Assembly: GCF_041360795.1 (NCBI RefSeq)
Contig: NZ_JBFUPW010000001.1
Location: forward strand, 1,550,001-1,614,000
Length of the DNA stretch: 64,000 nucleotides
Direction: 5' to 3'
DNA from: Arthrobacter_E sp041360795
Lineage (GTDB): Bacteria; Actinomycetota; Actinomycetes; Actinomycetales; Micrococcaceae
The notes below the pieces were generated by a model. It ran no database searches. It saw only the letters and a list, made by a program, of their open reading frames with translations, and was not told where the DNA came from. Positions 1 through 7,401 of this stretch are shown here, in pieces (position 1 is the stretch's first letter; every line of letters begins with the position of its first letter). Position numbers and translations under genes: made by a program.

Positions 1-555
1 GCCAGGCGGTGTACCCGGCGTAGCGCAGGCCAGGGTCGAGCCCCAGTGCCGTCCGGGTGCGGCTGCGCAGGCCGTCCGCAGCGATCACCAGATCCCAGCC
101 GTCGACGGTTCGGGTGCTGCCCGGAGCACCGCCTCCCCCGTCGACGGTGAGGCGCGCGCGGCGGAGGCGGTCGCCGTCGTCGGCCACCGAGGCGGCGACG
201 CGCCAGTGGAAGGTGACGTCAGGGCACGACTCCAGCAGGAATTCGCGGAGGTCATTGCGATGGAACATGCGGACGCCGTGGTCGCGCGGGGCGGGTGCGG
301 AGAACCTGATGCGCCCGTCGCGTCGGCGCATCGCGGTGCGGATCCCCGCAGGCGGGCCGTGTGGAAGACGGTCGAAACCATCGCCCAGACCCAAGCGACG
401 CATGGCCTTCCGGCTGTTCGGGAACAGTGAGATCCCTGCCCCGGCCGGAGACCCCTCGCCGGCCCGTTCGAAGACCTCCACCTGGGCCCCGTGGCGTGCC
501 AATCCGGCGGCCGTGGCGAGACCGACCAGCCCGGCACCGATGATCGCGATGCGCA
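1..555 (-). CDS. FAD-dependent monooxygenase, N-terminal part (runs off left edge)
   Basis: Flavin-dependent oxidoreductase of the UbiH / salicylate-hydroxylase type. The minus-strand frame starts at the ATG at 555 and stays open to the window edge (185 codons), so only the N-terminal half is visible. It opens with a Rossmann beta strand and dinucleotide-binding loop (IAIIGAGLVGLATAAGLARH), followed by an acidic residue at the end of the second strand (VEVFERAGEG). The segment WDLVIAADGLRSRTR near residue 158 is the typical second FAD/NAD contact motif (DGxxS). The substrate cannot be told from this part. It is divergent from the M3 peptidase gene, with 96 bp between the starts. The family is clear, the exact reaction is not. 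Confidence 0.85.
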
Positions 556-651
556 TTCAGCCCCTCCTCTTCCCGGCTCACCGGGTCCCCCCATGACTCT
601 CCCGGCGCGCCAGCCTTGTGACACACGCCACGGCTGTGAAAGGGTCGTTTC

Positions 652-2664
652 ATGACCAATCCTCTTCTGCAGCCGAGCACGCTCCCGTACGGTCTGACGC
701 CGTTCGCCGAGCTCACCACCGAAGACTACCGCGAGGCGATCCTCCAGGGTCTCAGCGAACACCGCGCCGAGGTCGAGGCCATCACCGGCAACGCCGACGC
801 CCCTGACTTCCACAACACCGTCCTGGCGCTGGAATCCTCCGGCGACCTGCTGGAGCGCGCCGTCCGGGCCTTCCACACCGTCTCCGGCGCGGACAGCTCG
901 CCGGAGCTCGACGCTCTGGAATCCGAGGTGACGCCCCTGCTTGCCGAGCACGAGGACGGGATCTACCTCAACCGCGCGCTGTTCGACCGCTTCGAAGCGG
1001 TCGACGCCGACGGCCTGGAGGGCGAGGACGCGCAGTTGCTCTCGGAGTACCTCCGCCGGTTCCGCCTGGCGGGCATCGGCCTCGAAGAGAGCCAGCAGGC
1101 ACGGCTCCGGGAGATCAACGCCCGCCTGTCCGCGCTCGGCACCGAATTCTCCCAGAAGGCCAAGGAGAGCGTGAACGCCGGAGCCCTCGTCGTGGACACC
1201 GAAGAGGCCCTCCGCGGCTTCGACGCCGAAGCCATCCGCTCCGCCGCCCAGTCCGCCGACGAAGCCGGACACTCCGGCAAGTTCCTCGTGCCGCTGATCC
1301 AGCCGAGCAGCCAGCCTGCGCTGTCCGTCCTGGAGGATCCGGGCACGCGCGCGCAGCTGCTCGCCAACTCGCTCGCCCGCGGCATTCAGCCGGGCGATCT
1401 GGATGTCCGGGAGAACATCCTGGAGCAGGCACGCCTCCGCGCCGAGAAGGCCGAGCTGCTGGGCTTCGCCAACTACGCGGAGCTCTCCGTGCAGGACCAG
1501 ACGGCGCCCGGGCTGGAACCTGTCCTCGAGATGCTGCACCGCATGGCGCCCGCGGCCCGCGCGAACGCCGAGCGTGAGGCGGAGGCGCTGGCGGCGTCGG
1601 CCGGTCATCCCATCGACGCCGCGGACTGGCAGTTCCACTCGGACCGGGTCCGCAATGAGCGGTTCCAGGTGGACGAGCAGGAGCTGCGCCCCTATTTCGA
1701 GCTCGACAGCGTGATCGAGAACGGCATCTTCCACGCTGCCGGCAAGCTCTTCGGCCTGACGTTCACCGAGCGGCCCGATCTCAAGGTCTACCACCCCGAT
1801 GTCCGCGCCTGGGAGGTCTTCGAGGAGGACGGCACTCCCTTGGGCCTGTTCCTCGGTGACTTCTTCACGCGTCCCTCCAAGCGCGGTGGCGCCTGGATGA
1901 ACTCCCTCGTGGAGCAGTCCAGCTTCGCCGGGACGTCGCCCGTGGTCTTCAACACCCTCAACATCGCCCGCCCCGCCGAAGGCGAGCCCGCGCTGCTGAC
2001 CCTCGACGAGCTCCGGACCGTCTTCCACGAATTCGGGCATGCCCTGCACGGCCTGCTGTCGAAGGTGAAGTATCCGGGCCTGTCAGGCGCCAATGTGCCC
2101 CGCGACTTCGTCGAGTACCCCTCGCAGGTCAATGAGATGTGGATCTTCCACCCCGAGGTGCTGGCCAACTACGCCCGCCACCACGTGACCGGCGAGGCGC
2201 TGGACCCCGCCGTGGTGGAACGCCTCGACGCCGCGCAGCTCTGGGGTCAAGGCTTCGGGACCACCGAGTATCTGGGCGCCGCCCTGCTCGACCTGGCCTG
2301 GCACTCCTTCGGCCAGGGCGACGTCCCCGAGGACGTAGAGGGCTTCGAGCGTGCTGCCCTCGACAAGGCCGGGCTGGACTGGGACCTGGTGCCGCCGCGC
2401 TACCGCTCGGGCTACTTCCAGCACATCTTCGCCGGCGGCTGGTACGCCGCGGGCTACTACTCCTACATCTGGAGCGAGGTCCTCGACGCGGACACCGTCG
2501 AGTGGTTCCGCGAGAACGGCGGTCTCACCCGTGAGAACGGCGAGCACTTCCGCCAGGAACTGCTCAGCAGGGGCAACAGCCGTGACCCGCTGGAGAGCTT
2601 CCAGGCCTTCCGCGGCCGCGACGCCGAGGTCGCCCCGCTGCTGAAGCGTCGCGGGCTCGCCTGA
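652..2664 (+). CDS. M3 family zinc oligopeptidase (Dcp / oligopeptidase A type)
   Basis: Cytoplasmic zinc metallopeptidase that degrades short peptides, 670 residues, the usual length for bacterial M3A enzymes. The zinc-binding HExxH is visible as FHEFGHALHG (histidine near residue 459). The third ligand lies in the downstream RDFVEYPSQ motif, which is diagnostic for M3 peptidases. The C-terminal part carries the conserved tyrosine-rich stretch FAGGWYAAGYYSY. There is no signal peptide, in line with peptide turnover in the cytoplasm. The ATG at 652 is preceded by an AAAGGG ribosome-binding site. Peptidyl-dipeptidase (Dcp) versus oligopeptidase A specificity cannot be decided from sequence alone, so no symbol is given. 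Confidence 0.95.
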   Translation: MTNPLLQPSTLPYGLTPFAELTTEDYREAILQGLSEHRAEVEAITGNADAPDFHNTVLALESSGDLLERAVRAFHTVSGADSSPELDALESEVTPLLAEHEDGIYLNRALFDRFEAVDADGLEGEDAQLLSEYLRRFRLAGIGLEESQQARLREINARLSALGTEFSQKAKESVNAGALVVDTEEALRGFDAEAIRSAAQSADEAGHSGKFLVPLIQPSSQPALSVLEDPGTRAQLLANSLARGIQPGDLDVRENILEQARLRAEKAELLGFANYAELSVQDQTAPGLEPVLEMLHRMAPAARANAEREAEALAASAGHPIDAADWQFHSDRVRNERFQVDEQELRPYFELDSVIENGIFHAAGKLFGLTFTERPDLKVYHPDVRAWEVFEEDGTPLGLFLGDFFTRPSKRGGAWMNSLVEQSSFAGTSPVVFNTLNIARPAEGEPALLTLDELRTVFHEFGHALHGLLSKVKYPGLSGANVPRDFVEYPSQVNEMWIFHPEVLANYARHHVTGEALDPAVVERLDAAQLWGQGFGTTEYLGAALLDLAWHSFGQGDVPEDVEGFERAALDKAGLDWDLVPPRYRSGYFQHIFAGGWYAAGYYSYIWSEVLDADTVEWFRENGGLTRENGEHFRQELLSRGNSRDPLESFQAFRGRDAEVAPLLKRRGLA

Positions 2665-2672
2665 GGGTTATG

Positions 2673-2725
2673 GGTTGCTGGGTGACCGTCAGTGTGGGAC
2701 TCCCGCGGACGAACACCCAGCAACC
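2673..2725. repeat. Degenerate palindromic repeat, relative of the 62.3 kb palindrome
   Basis: Inverted repeat with 12-bp perfect arms, GGTTGCTGGGTG at 2673-2684 and CACCCAGCAACC at 2714-2725, around a 29-nt centre. The right half contains GAACACCC followed by GCAAC, as does the palindrome at 62312-62374 (there without the intervening A), so the two look like members of one dispersed family. It lies just after the M3 peptidase stop, and its right half encodes the last residues of the minus-strand hypothetical protein. Confidence 0.55.
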
Positions 2726-3180
2726 GGTCCCGGATCATCGGCCACCCGGAAGATGAAGTCCTGATCCGGCGGGAAGCAATACTCGTCATCACAGCGGTAA
2801 CTGCGGAGCCGTGGCTGTCCGTCAACCGCTCGAAGATAGTAACCCTTGGGATACTCAACGTCATCAAGCAGCGGAGCAGAGGCCACCTTGAGAGATCCCG
2901 GCGGCGAACGTCCGGCGGAGAGCACCGAATCTGGAGCATCAGCCTGGTGCAGGAGCGCCAATCGGAGGTAAGGGCCCGCGTCCGGCGGGCAAAGCGCGGG
3001 ACCTTGCTTCCGTGCCACGGCGAAGACGCTGGGCAATGTGGCCCCCGCAGCCAAACCGAGCGCCTCGACAGATTTCTGCACCACGGTGATCTCTTCGGGG
3101 GCACGAGCGGAGAGCGCGGGATGGGCGAGGAGTGCCTCGGCGTGGGCATTGAGGAGAACCCTGCGATTTCTCAGAGCCAC
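2689..3180 (-). CDS. Hypothetical protein, possibly frameshifted at its 5' end
   Basis: I do not recognise the family. The frame 2689-3180 begins at a GTG and encodes 163 residues that look genuinely coding. The same frame continues upstream of that GTG for about 25 plausible residues (IPDFLRLIVGGLDPDGLR) without a start before a stop near 3256. A GTG at 3259 in another frame gives VTGFATP, and a one-base change in the C-run near 3240-3246 would join the two. The gene may therefore start at 3259 and be frameshifted, or have an unrecognised start. Its C-terminal tail is encoded by the palindromic repeat at 2673-2725. It contains a YRCDDEYC cysteine pair but no membrane segment. It converges on the M3 peptidase gene. 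Confidence 0.5.
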   Translation of the reverse strand: MALRNRRVLLNAHAEALLAHPALSARAPEEITVVQKSVEALGLAAGATLPSVFAVARKQGPALCPPDAGPYLRLALLHQADAPDSVLSAGRSPPGSLKVASAPLLDDVEYPKGYYLRAVDGQPRLRSYRCDDEYCFPPDQDFIFRVADDPGPVAGCSSAGVPH

Positions 3181-3391
3181 TCTCAGGCCATCCGGGTCGA
3201 GTCCCCCAACTATCAGGCGGAGAAAATCCGGGATGAGCGGGGGTGGCGAATCCGGTCACGCAACCACGCTAGCGGACCGCGTCCCGCGATCGACTGCGCC
3301 GTAAGCGTCAAGCGGGGACGATCGCAAAAGAGCCCGAGCTGCTTACTCGCACAACGACTCCCGGCATCGCTGCGGGCCAGGGCTGAGTCTT

Positions 3392-3583
3392 CTACGGGCT
3401 GGGCGCGGCGAGAGTCTTTCCGAAGACAAACTCGCCGGCGAACCGTTCGTGTCTGACCTGGGCCTTGGAGCGGTCGCGAAGCATGTGCTGCAGGATGTGG
3501 GTTCCGCGTTCGGCGACTTGTTCGACCGGGATTCGGAGGGAGGCGAGTCCGATGCGGTTCAAGCCCGGGAGAGCGGCAGCCGC
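3392..3583 (-). pseudogene. LacI-family regulator, C-terminal remnant
   Basis: The minus-strand frame ending at the stop at 3392-3394 reads like the extreme C-terminus of a LacI/GalR-family sugar-responsive repressor: GLASLRIPVEQVAERG, then HMLRDRSKAQVRHERFAGEF. These correspond to the last helix and strand of the periplasmic-binding-protein-like domain. Only about 63 codons remain. The frame hits a stop at 3593-3595, and the DNA-binding domain and most of the sensor domain are missing. It abuts, head to head, the C-terminal remnant of another gene on the plus strand. The LacI identity is strong; that the gene is dead follows from the missing HTH. Confidence 0.8.
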
Positions 3584-3795
3584 TCGCCGAGCTCATCGTT
3601 CGGGCGCAAGCTGCCGACGAATACGACGACCAGATTGACCCGAGGGCGCAGGCCATCATGCTCAGCGGCGCTGTCGACGCGCTCACGGCCGAGACTCTCG
3701 CAGATCCCGACTTTCAATTACGCAATGCCGCGGCCTCCCTGCTGAGGTTACTCCACACCTTCAGCCGCACCCCCGGAAACACCTCAAGTTCTTGA
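3568..3795 (+). pseudogene. C-terminal remnant of an unidentified gene (possibly TetR-like)
   Basis: A plus-strand frame of 75 codons ending at 3793-3795 looks coding (PRAQAIMLSGAVDALTAETL, then NAAASLLRLLHTFS) but has no usable start, because its 5' end runs into the LacI remnant on the other strand. The helical, leucine-rich character would fit the tail of a TetR-type ligand-binding domain, but I cannot assign it firmly. Together with the LacI tail it suggests a deletion that removed the 5' halves and the shared promoter region of two divergent genes. Confidence 0.45.
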
Positions 3796-4176
3796 ACGGG
3801 AGCTCTTCTCAGCAGCACAGGGGTCGAAGGCGAGTCTCCGTCGCCGAGGCGGCCGACAGACGCCCGCGCACTCAACGCTGGTGAGGTCTTGCATCAATGA
3901 GGAGTGAACGGTTCCTTGCGTGCGGACCAGACCGGCGCGGCCGGGGCAAGGATATGTTCGCGACCGACGGCACGACCTTCCTGAGCCAAGCAGACCGCCG
4001 CTCCCACTCGATCCCTGAGTGTCCGTCGCAGCGCCATGTCAATCTCGCGTGGGTGCTGCTTTGGTCGTGGCTCTGGCTGCGCCGCTACATCGGGTTGCCG
4101 CTCTCCGGGCGAAGAATCCTGCTGATCGAGGCCTCGAATGTCTCGGGCGCAGCAACCGGTCCTCCAGCCGGGTCCC
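3796..4176. other. No gene recognised (381 bp)
   Basis: Low-quality sequence between the remnant pair and the MerR gene. A plus-strand frame from 3897 exists, but its composition (runs of W, L and R followed by P- and G-rich sequence) does not look like a protein. No promoter, hairpin or repeat stands out. It is probably decayed DNA belonging to the same scar. Confidence 0.5.
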
Positions 4177-4605
4177 CTATTGCTCAGCCCGCAGGGCTAT
4201 CGGGTCCCACACGCCCCGCGCAGTGCCCGCCGCTATGTGGGCCCGGTAGGTCTCGCTCTTGGTGACGATGATGCTGAGTGAATTCTCCAGGTGTGCGATC
4301 CGATCGCGCACGGCTTGTTCGTGGGCTTCGAGGAGGGCGAGCCGATCGCTCTCGTTGCCGGGGCCGGCGGCCACGAGCTCGGCGAACGCCTTGATGCCGG
4401 AGATGGGCATCCCGGTCTCGCGCAGGGTGGTGCAGAGGGTGATCCAGTAGACGATATCGGCGTCGAAGATCCGCTGTCCTCCGGACGTTCTGGGGACCTC
4501 GATCGGGATGAGGCCTTCTCGTTCGAACCACCGCAGCGCGTGCACACTCAGGCCGGTGAGGTGCGACACCTCGCCAATGGTGTAGCGGATGCTCTGCTCG
4601 TCCAT
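4177..4605 (-). CDS. MerR-family transcriptional regulator
   Basis: 142-residue one-component activator of the MerR family. The N-terminal winged HTH is visible as YTIGEVSHLTGLSVHALRWF (about residues 8-27), followed by the wing motif VPRTSGGQRIFDADI. The central dimerisation helix starts near residue 80, and the short C-terminal region lacks the cysteine clusters of metal or redox sensors, so the signal is probably a small organic molecule. It is divergent from the SDR gene. The intergenic region holds a promoter with the 19-bp spacer typical of MerR control, and the SDR gene is the likely target. Confidence 0.92.
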   Translation of the reverse strand: MDEQSIRYTIGEVSHLTGLSVHALRWFEREGLIPIEVPRTSGGQRIFDADIVYWITLCTTLRETGMPISGIKAFAELVAAGPGNESDRLALLEAHEQAVRDRIAHLENSLSIIVTKSETYRAHIAAGTARGVWDPIALRAEQ

Positions 4606-4636
4606 GCTGCGATCCTCACGGTTCTTCGATAGGCAC

Positions 4637-4667
4637 TTGACCTAGAGCGAACTCTAGATCCTAGATT
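4637..4667 (+). promoter_or_regulatory. MerR-type promoter with 19-bp spacer, leaderless for the SDR gene
   Basis: A -35 TTGACC at 4637-4642 and a -10 TAGATT at 4662-4667 are separated by exactly 19 bp, the over-long spacer that MerR proteins correct by untwisting DNA. A perfect dyad, CTAGAG-CGAA-CTCTAG (4642-4657), fills the spacer and is the probable operator. The -10 ends 6 nt before the ATG at 4674, so the transcript would start on the start codon. Confidence 0.8.
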
Positions 4668-4673
4668 CCAAGC

Positions 4674-5657
4674 ATGATCACTTTAGAACAGCGTCTGGAA
4701 CGTCAGCATCCCCTTCCCTCCGGCCTGAGCCGGTCCGACACTGCAGATGATGTCCTGGCCGACATCGACCTGAGGAACAAGCGATATCTGATCACCGGAG
4801 GCTACTCGGGACTCGGCCTGGAGATGACTCGTGCACTCGTTCGAGCCGGCGCGGCTGTCGTCATCCCCTCCCGCCGGGTGGATGCTGCGACTCAAGCACT
4901 GTCAGGCCTTGAACGCGTGAGGGTCGTGGAATCCGACCTGGCTGACCTCGACTCCATCACTCGCTTAAGCGACCATTTCCTCGCAGACGGAACGCCCTTT
5001 GACGGGGTCATCGCCAGCGCCGGGGTCATGGCGACGCCCGAACGCCGCGCCATGCAGGGGCGCGAGTATCAATTCGCAGTCAACCACCTCGGACACTTCG
5101 CGTTGATCGGCGGGATGATCCCGCTGCTCACACACCACGAATCCTGCGTCGTGATGCTCTCATCCGCTGGCCATTTCGCCTCAGGGATCCGATGGGATGA
5201 CATCGACTTCGTCGCCGAGACCTATGACCCATGGCTCGCTTATGGCCAGTCCAAGACAGCCAATGCCCTCTTCGCGGTTGAACTCGCCGAACGCGGACGA
5301 CAGGCAGGACTCCGCGCCTACGCGGTGCACCCCGGAAACATCATGACACCCCTTCAACGGCATCTGTCCGTGCAGGATCAAATCGCCCTTGGATGGGCCG
5401 ACAACGAGGGGAACCCCAGCCCCGCGCTCCGCCTCAAGACCCCTCAGCAGGGCGCGTCAACAGCGGTCTGGGCACTCACCTCTCCGCTGCTCCAGGACCT
5501 GTCGGGAATCTATGCCCAGGACAATGACGTAGCCCACGTCTCAACGGACGCCGACATGGTCGCAGGAGGAGTGAAACCCTGGGCCCTGGACCCCGAGAGT
5601 GCGTCCAGACTCTGGGAGTATTCCACGGCAGTCACGGGAATCATCCCCGCCCTCTGA
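4674..5657 (+). CDS. Short-chain dehydrogenase/reductase (retinol-dehydrogenase-like)
   Basis: NAD(P)-dependent oxidoreductase of the classical SDR superfamily, 327 residues. The cofactor loop TGGYSGLG is at residues 41-48, NHLG at 137-140, the catalytic serine in MLSSAGH (about 163-164) and the YxxxK pair as YGQSK at 190-194. The N-terminal extension and the overall length resemble the retinol-dehydrogenase/WWOX-like branch, which acts on varied carbonyls. It is preceded by a MerR-type promoter that places the transcription start at the ATG, so the mRNA is likely leaderless. Expression is inferred to be induced by the divergent MerR regulator. The substrate is unknown. Confidence 0.92.
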   Translation: MITLEQRLERQHPLPSGLSRSDTADDVLADIDLRNKRYLITGGYSGLGLEMTRALVRAGAAVVIPSRRVDAATQALSGLERVRVVESDLADLDSITRLSDHFLADGTPFDGVIASAGVMATPERRAMQGREYQFAVNHLGHFALIGGMIPLLTHHESCVVMLSSAGHFASGIRWDDIDFVAETYDPWLAYGQSKTANALFAVELAERGRQAGLRAYAVHPGNIMTPLQRHLSVQDQIALGWADNEGNPSPALRLKTPQQGASTAVWALTSPLLQDLSGIYAQDNDVAHVSTDADMVAGGVKPWALDPESASRLWEYSTAVTGIIPAL

Positions 5658-5699
5658 GTATGGGGCTGCCGGCCCGCCCGATCGACGGCGCGCAAGCCT

Positions 5700-5734
5700 G
5701 GCAGGGCACTGTGGTCATTCTCGTGTGCCCTGCC
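5700..5734. terminator. Hairpin between convergent SDR and M28-like genes
   Basis: A 10-bp perfect stem, GGCAGGGCAC (5700-5709) and GTGCCCTGCC (5725-5734), with a 15-nt loop lies between two convergent genes. There is no T-run, so it is at best a weak bidirectional terminator. Confidence 0.45.
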
Positions 5735-5978
5735 GGGCGCGCCTACACAACCGGGCGTCAGTCATGTGAAGGTGTGCGTTGTCGGCGTCCTCAGGGTTGA
5801 AGTCAGTGGCGGGGGCAACTATTTCGTCGATGCGATCGTGGCCGATGGGCAGTGAGGGGCCTCGGCGCAGCCAGGGCCGCTCGCGAGGTTCCCGCCCAGC
5901 CCGGTTATCAGATCCGTGCAGGGAGGCCTTGACACGGTCAGGGTCTTCGTCGTCGAGGTGTGCTGACCGCGGATCTTC
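5718..5978 (-). other. Open frame in phase after the M28-like stop codon
   Basis: Directly after the TGA of the M28-like gene, the same minus-strand frame stays open for 87 codons to a stop at 5715-5717. It has protein-like composition (SAHLDDEDPDRVKASLHG, then NPEDADNAHLHMTDARL) and no start codon of its own near its 5' end. It may be a remnant of another gene joined at the stop, a former C-terminal extension, or chance. I recognise no family. Confidence 0.25.
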
Positions 5979-7364
5979 TCACGCACCTCCGAGCGCGTTC
6001 AGAGCGCTCTGGAGCGTATCGAGCCCTGAGGGGGCCGCGGATACCTCGACGACTCCGATGTGATCGCGCGGCATGGTGTCGAGCAGCCGCAGGATTCGAT
6101 GAAACGATTCGATCTGGTCCTCCATGGCGGCGATGTCCACGTAATCGTCCTCGCGTTCTGCCAGGAGGTAATCCGGGGCGGTCACGAGCGCGACGGTGGG
6201 AACTCCGCGCTGGAACATCGGCTCCGCTTCGCCGAAATGCAGGGACGACAATGGCCGGGAGACGCGTTGGGGACGCGTTCCGAAGTCCCATTGCTGGAGT
6301 GCGAGCTTGGCGAGTTCTTCGGTGCTGGCGTACAGCAGTTCGGGTTCAAGCGGTGCGGTCGCCCATGTTCCGTCAGCGGGCACGGCGCGGGCCCCGAAGT
6401 GTTCCAAGCCAAGTCCCGCAACGGCGCTCCTGTGTCCAGGAGCTCCGTCCCAGAGTTCGGGGTGCTCTTCCAGCCAGCGGCTTGAGGCCTGCCCATGGGC
6501 GGTGACTGCAGGGATGCGCAGGTGCCCGGTGACGAAGCCGAACACGATGGTGCGCCGGCACGGGTGCTTCGCGATTCGCTGCGCCAGCTCGAGCATCGCG
6601 ATGTGCCCGTTCTCCTCCAGGCAGTTGACGCCGTCGGTATGGGTGATGAGGATGATCGTCTCCTCGGGCGCTTCGGTTCCTTCGATCATCGTCCAAACGG
6701 TGCGCGTGGACGCCTCTGCGTCCCTCGTGATGTTCAGTCGGAGACGGATGCGGGCTCCCTGGCCTGCGAGAAGTGTCGCTGTCGCCTCTCCGTCCACGAA
6801 CACCGCTGGGATGTTCTGCGGCGGCAGCGTGAAGGGCATGTACTGACCGGTGATGACCTCTCTGGGCAATTCTTGCCAGGCAAACACGACCGCGGCGACG
6901 CCGTGCTCCCTCGCGGCAGGAAGGAGCATCGCGGCGAGCATGGCCCCGAGCTGCGGATTGTTCACCGGCCCCCAGGCGGGCGCGTCGAACCATGTCCCCA
7001 CCAGTGCGGACAAAGGTGCCTGCGGGTTCGTCACGGGAATCACCGCGATGTTTCCACGAGCGGCGGACCAGTCCGGATCATGCAGGTCCACGACCACGGC
7101 CTCCGCCGTGATCCCGTCCGGTCCAGTAGTTCCAGAATAGGGGAACACGGAGGCGATGGGCAGCCGGGTTCCACCGAATTCAAGCAGCACCTCGGTCGGT
7201 TCCGGTGATTGCCACCGCTCGAAGGTCAGGCTGTCTGACTCCGGTGTGAGTCCGAGCTCCAGTAACCTGCTTTCAATCCGGCCCACCAACCGGGCCTGAC
7301 CTTCTGAGCCCGTGAGGCGAGATCCGGTCCGAGACAGCCAAGCCATCTCAGTTCGTAGATCCAT
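5979..7364 (-). CDS. M28-like (PA-domain type) protein with degenerate metal site
   Basis: 461-residue protein with the plan of an M28 zinc aminopeptidase: N-terminal helices, an inserted protease-associated-like segment (about 60-200), then a peptidase-like domain. The first metal motif is visible as ITHTDG (His242, Asp244). The usual bridging aspartate motif (P-G-A-x-D-N) is replaced by LEENGH, the catalytic Glu-Glu pair by FGFVTGH, and the final metal histidine is not evident in TAPDYLLAE. It may be a non-peptidase member or have an altered active site. No signal peptide is seen. It is last in a minus-strand cluster with an IclR regulator and a CoA-transferase, 37 bp after the latter, so it is probably co-transcribed with them. 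Confidence 0.75.
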   Translation of the reverse strand: MDLRTEMAWLSRTGSRLTGSEGQARLVGRIESRLLELGLTPESDSLTFERWQSPEPTEVLLEFGGTRLPIASVFPYSGTTGPDGITAEAVVVDLHDPDWSAARGNIAVIPVTNPQAPLSALVGTWFDAPAWGPVNNPQLGAMLAAMLLPAAREHGVAAVVFAWQELPREVITGQYMPFTLPPQNIPAVFVDGEATATLLAGQGARIRLRLNITRDAEASTRTVWTMIEGTEAPEETIILITHTDGVNCLEENGHIAMLELAQRIAKHPCRRTIVFGFVTGHLRIPAVTAHGQASSRWLEEHPELWDGAPGHRSAVAGLGLEHFGARAVPADGTWATAPLEPELLYASTEELAKLALQQWDFGTRPQRVSRPLSSLHFGEAEPMFQRGVPTVALVTAPDYLLAEREDDYVDIAAMEDQIESFHRILRLLDTMPRDHIGVVEVSAAPSGLDTLQSALNALGGA

Positions 7365-7401
7365 GATGATCGTCCTCTCCCTGAATAGTTTTCGGTCGGT
7401 G

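Noticed and set aside
85..2049. A 654-codon open frame antisense to the FAD and M3 peptidase genes
   Set aside because: It is a shadow frame of high-GC coding DNA; it has no recognisable domain and covers two well-supported genes.
3897..4265. A 122-codon plus-strand open frame between the LacI remnant and MerR gene
   Set aside because: Its end overlaps the MerR gene and its composition (W/L/R run, then P/G-rich) is not protein-like.
5979..5981. Selenocysteine read-through of the M28-like TGA
   Set aside because: No SECIS-like hairpin directly follows the TGA, and the position is not one of catalytic residues in M28 enzymes; a remnant is simpler.
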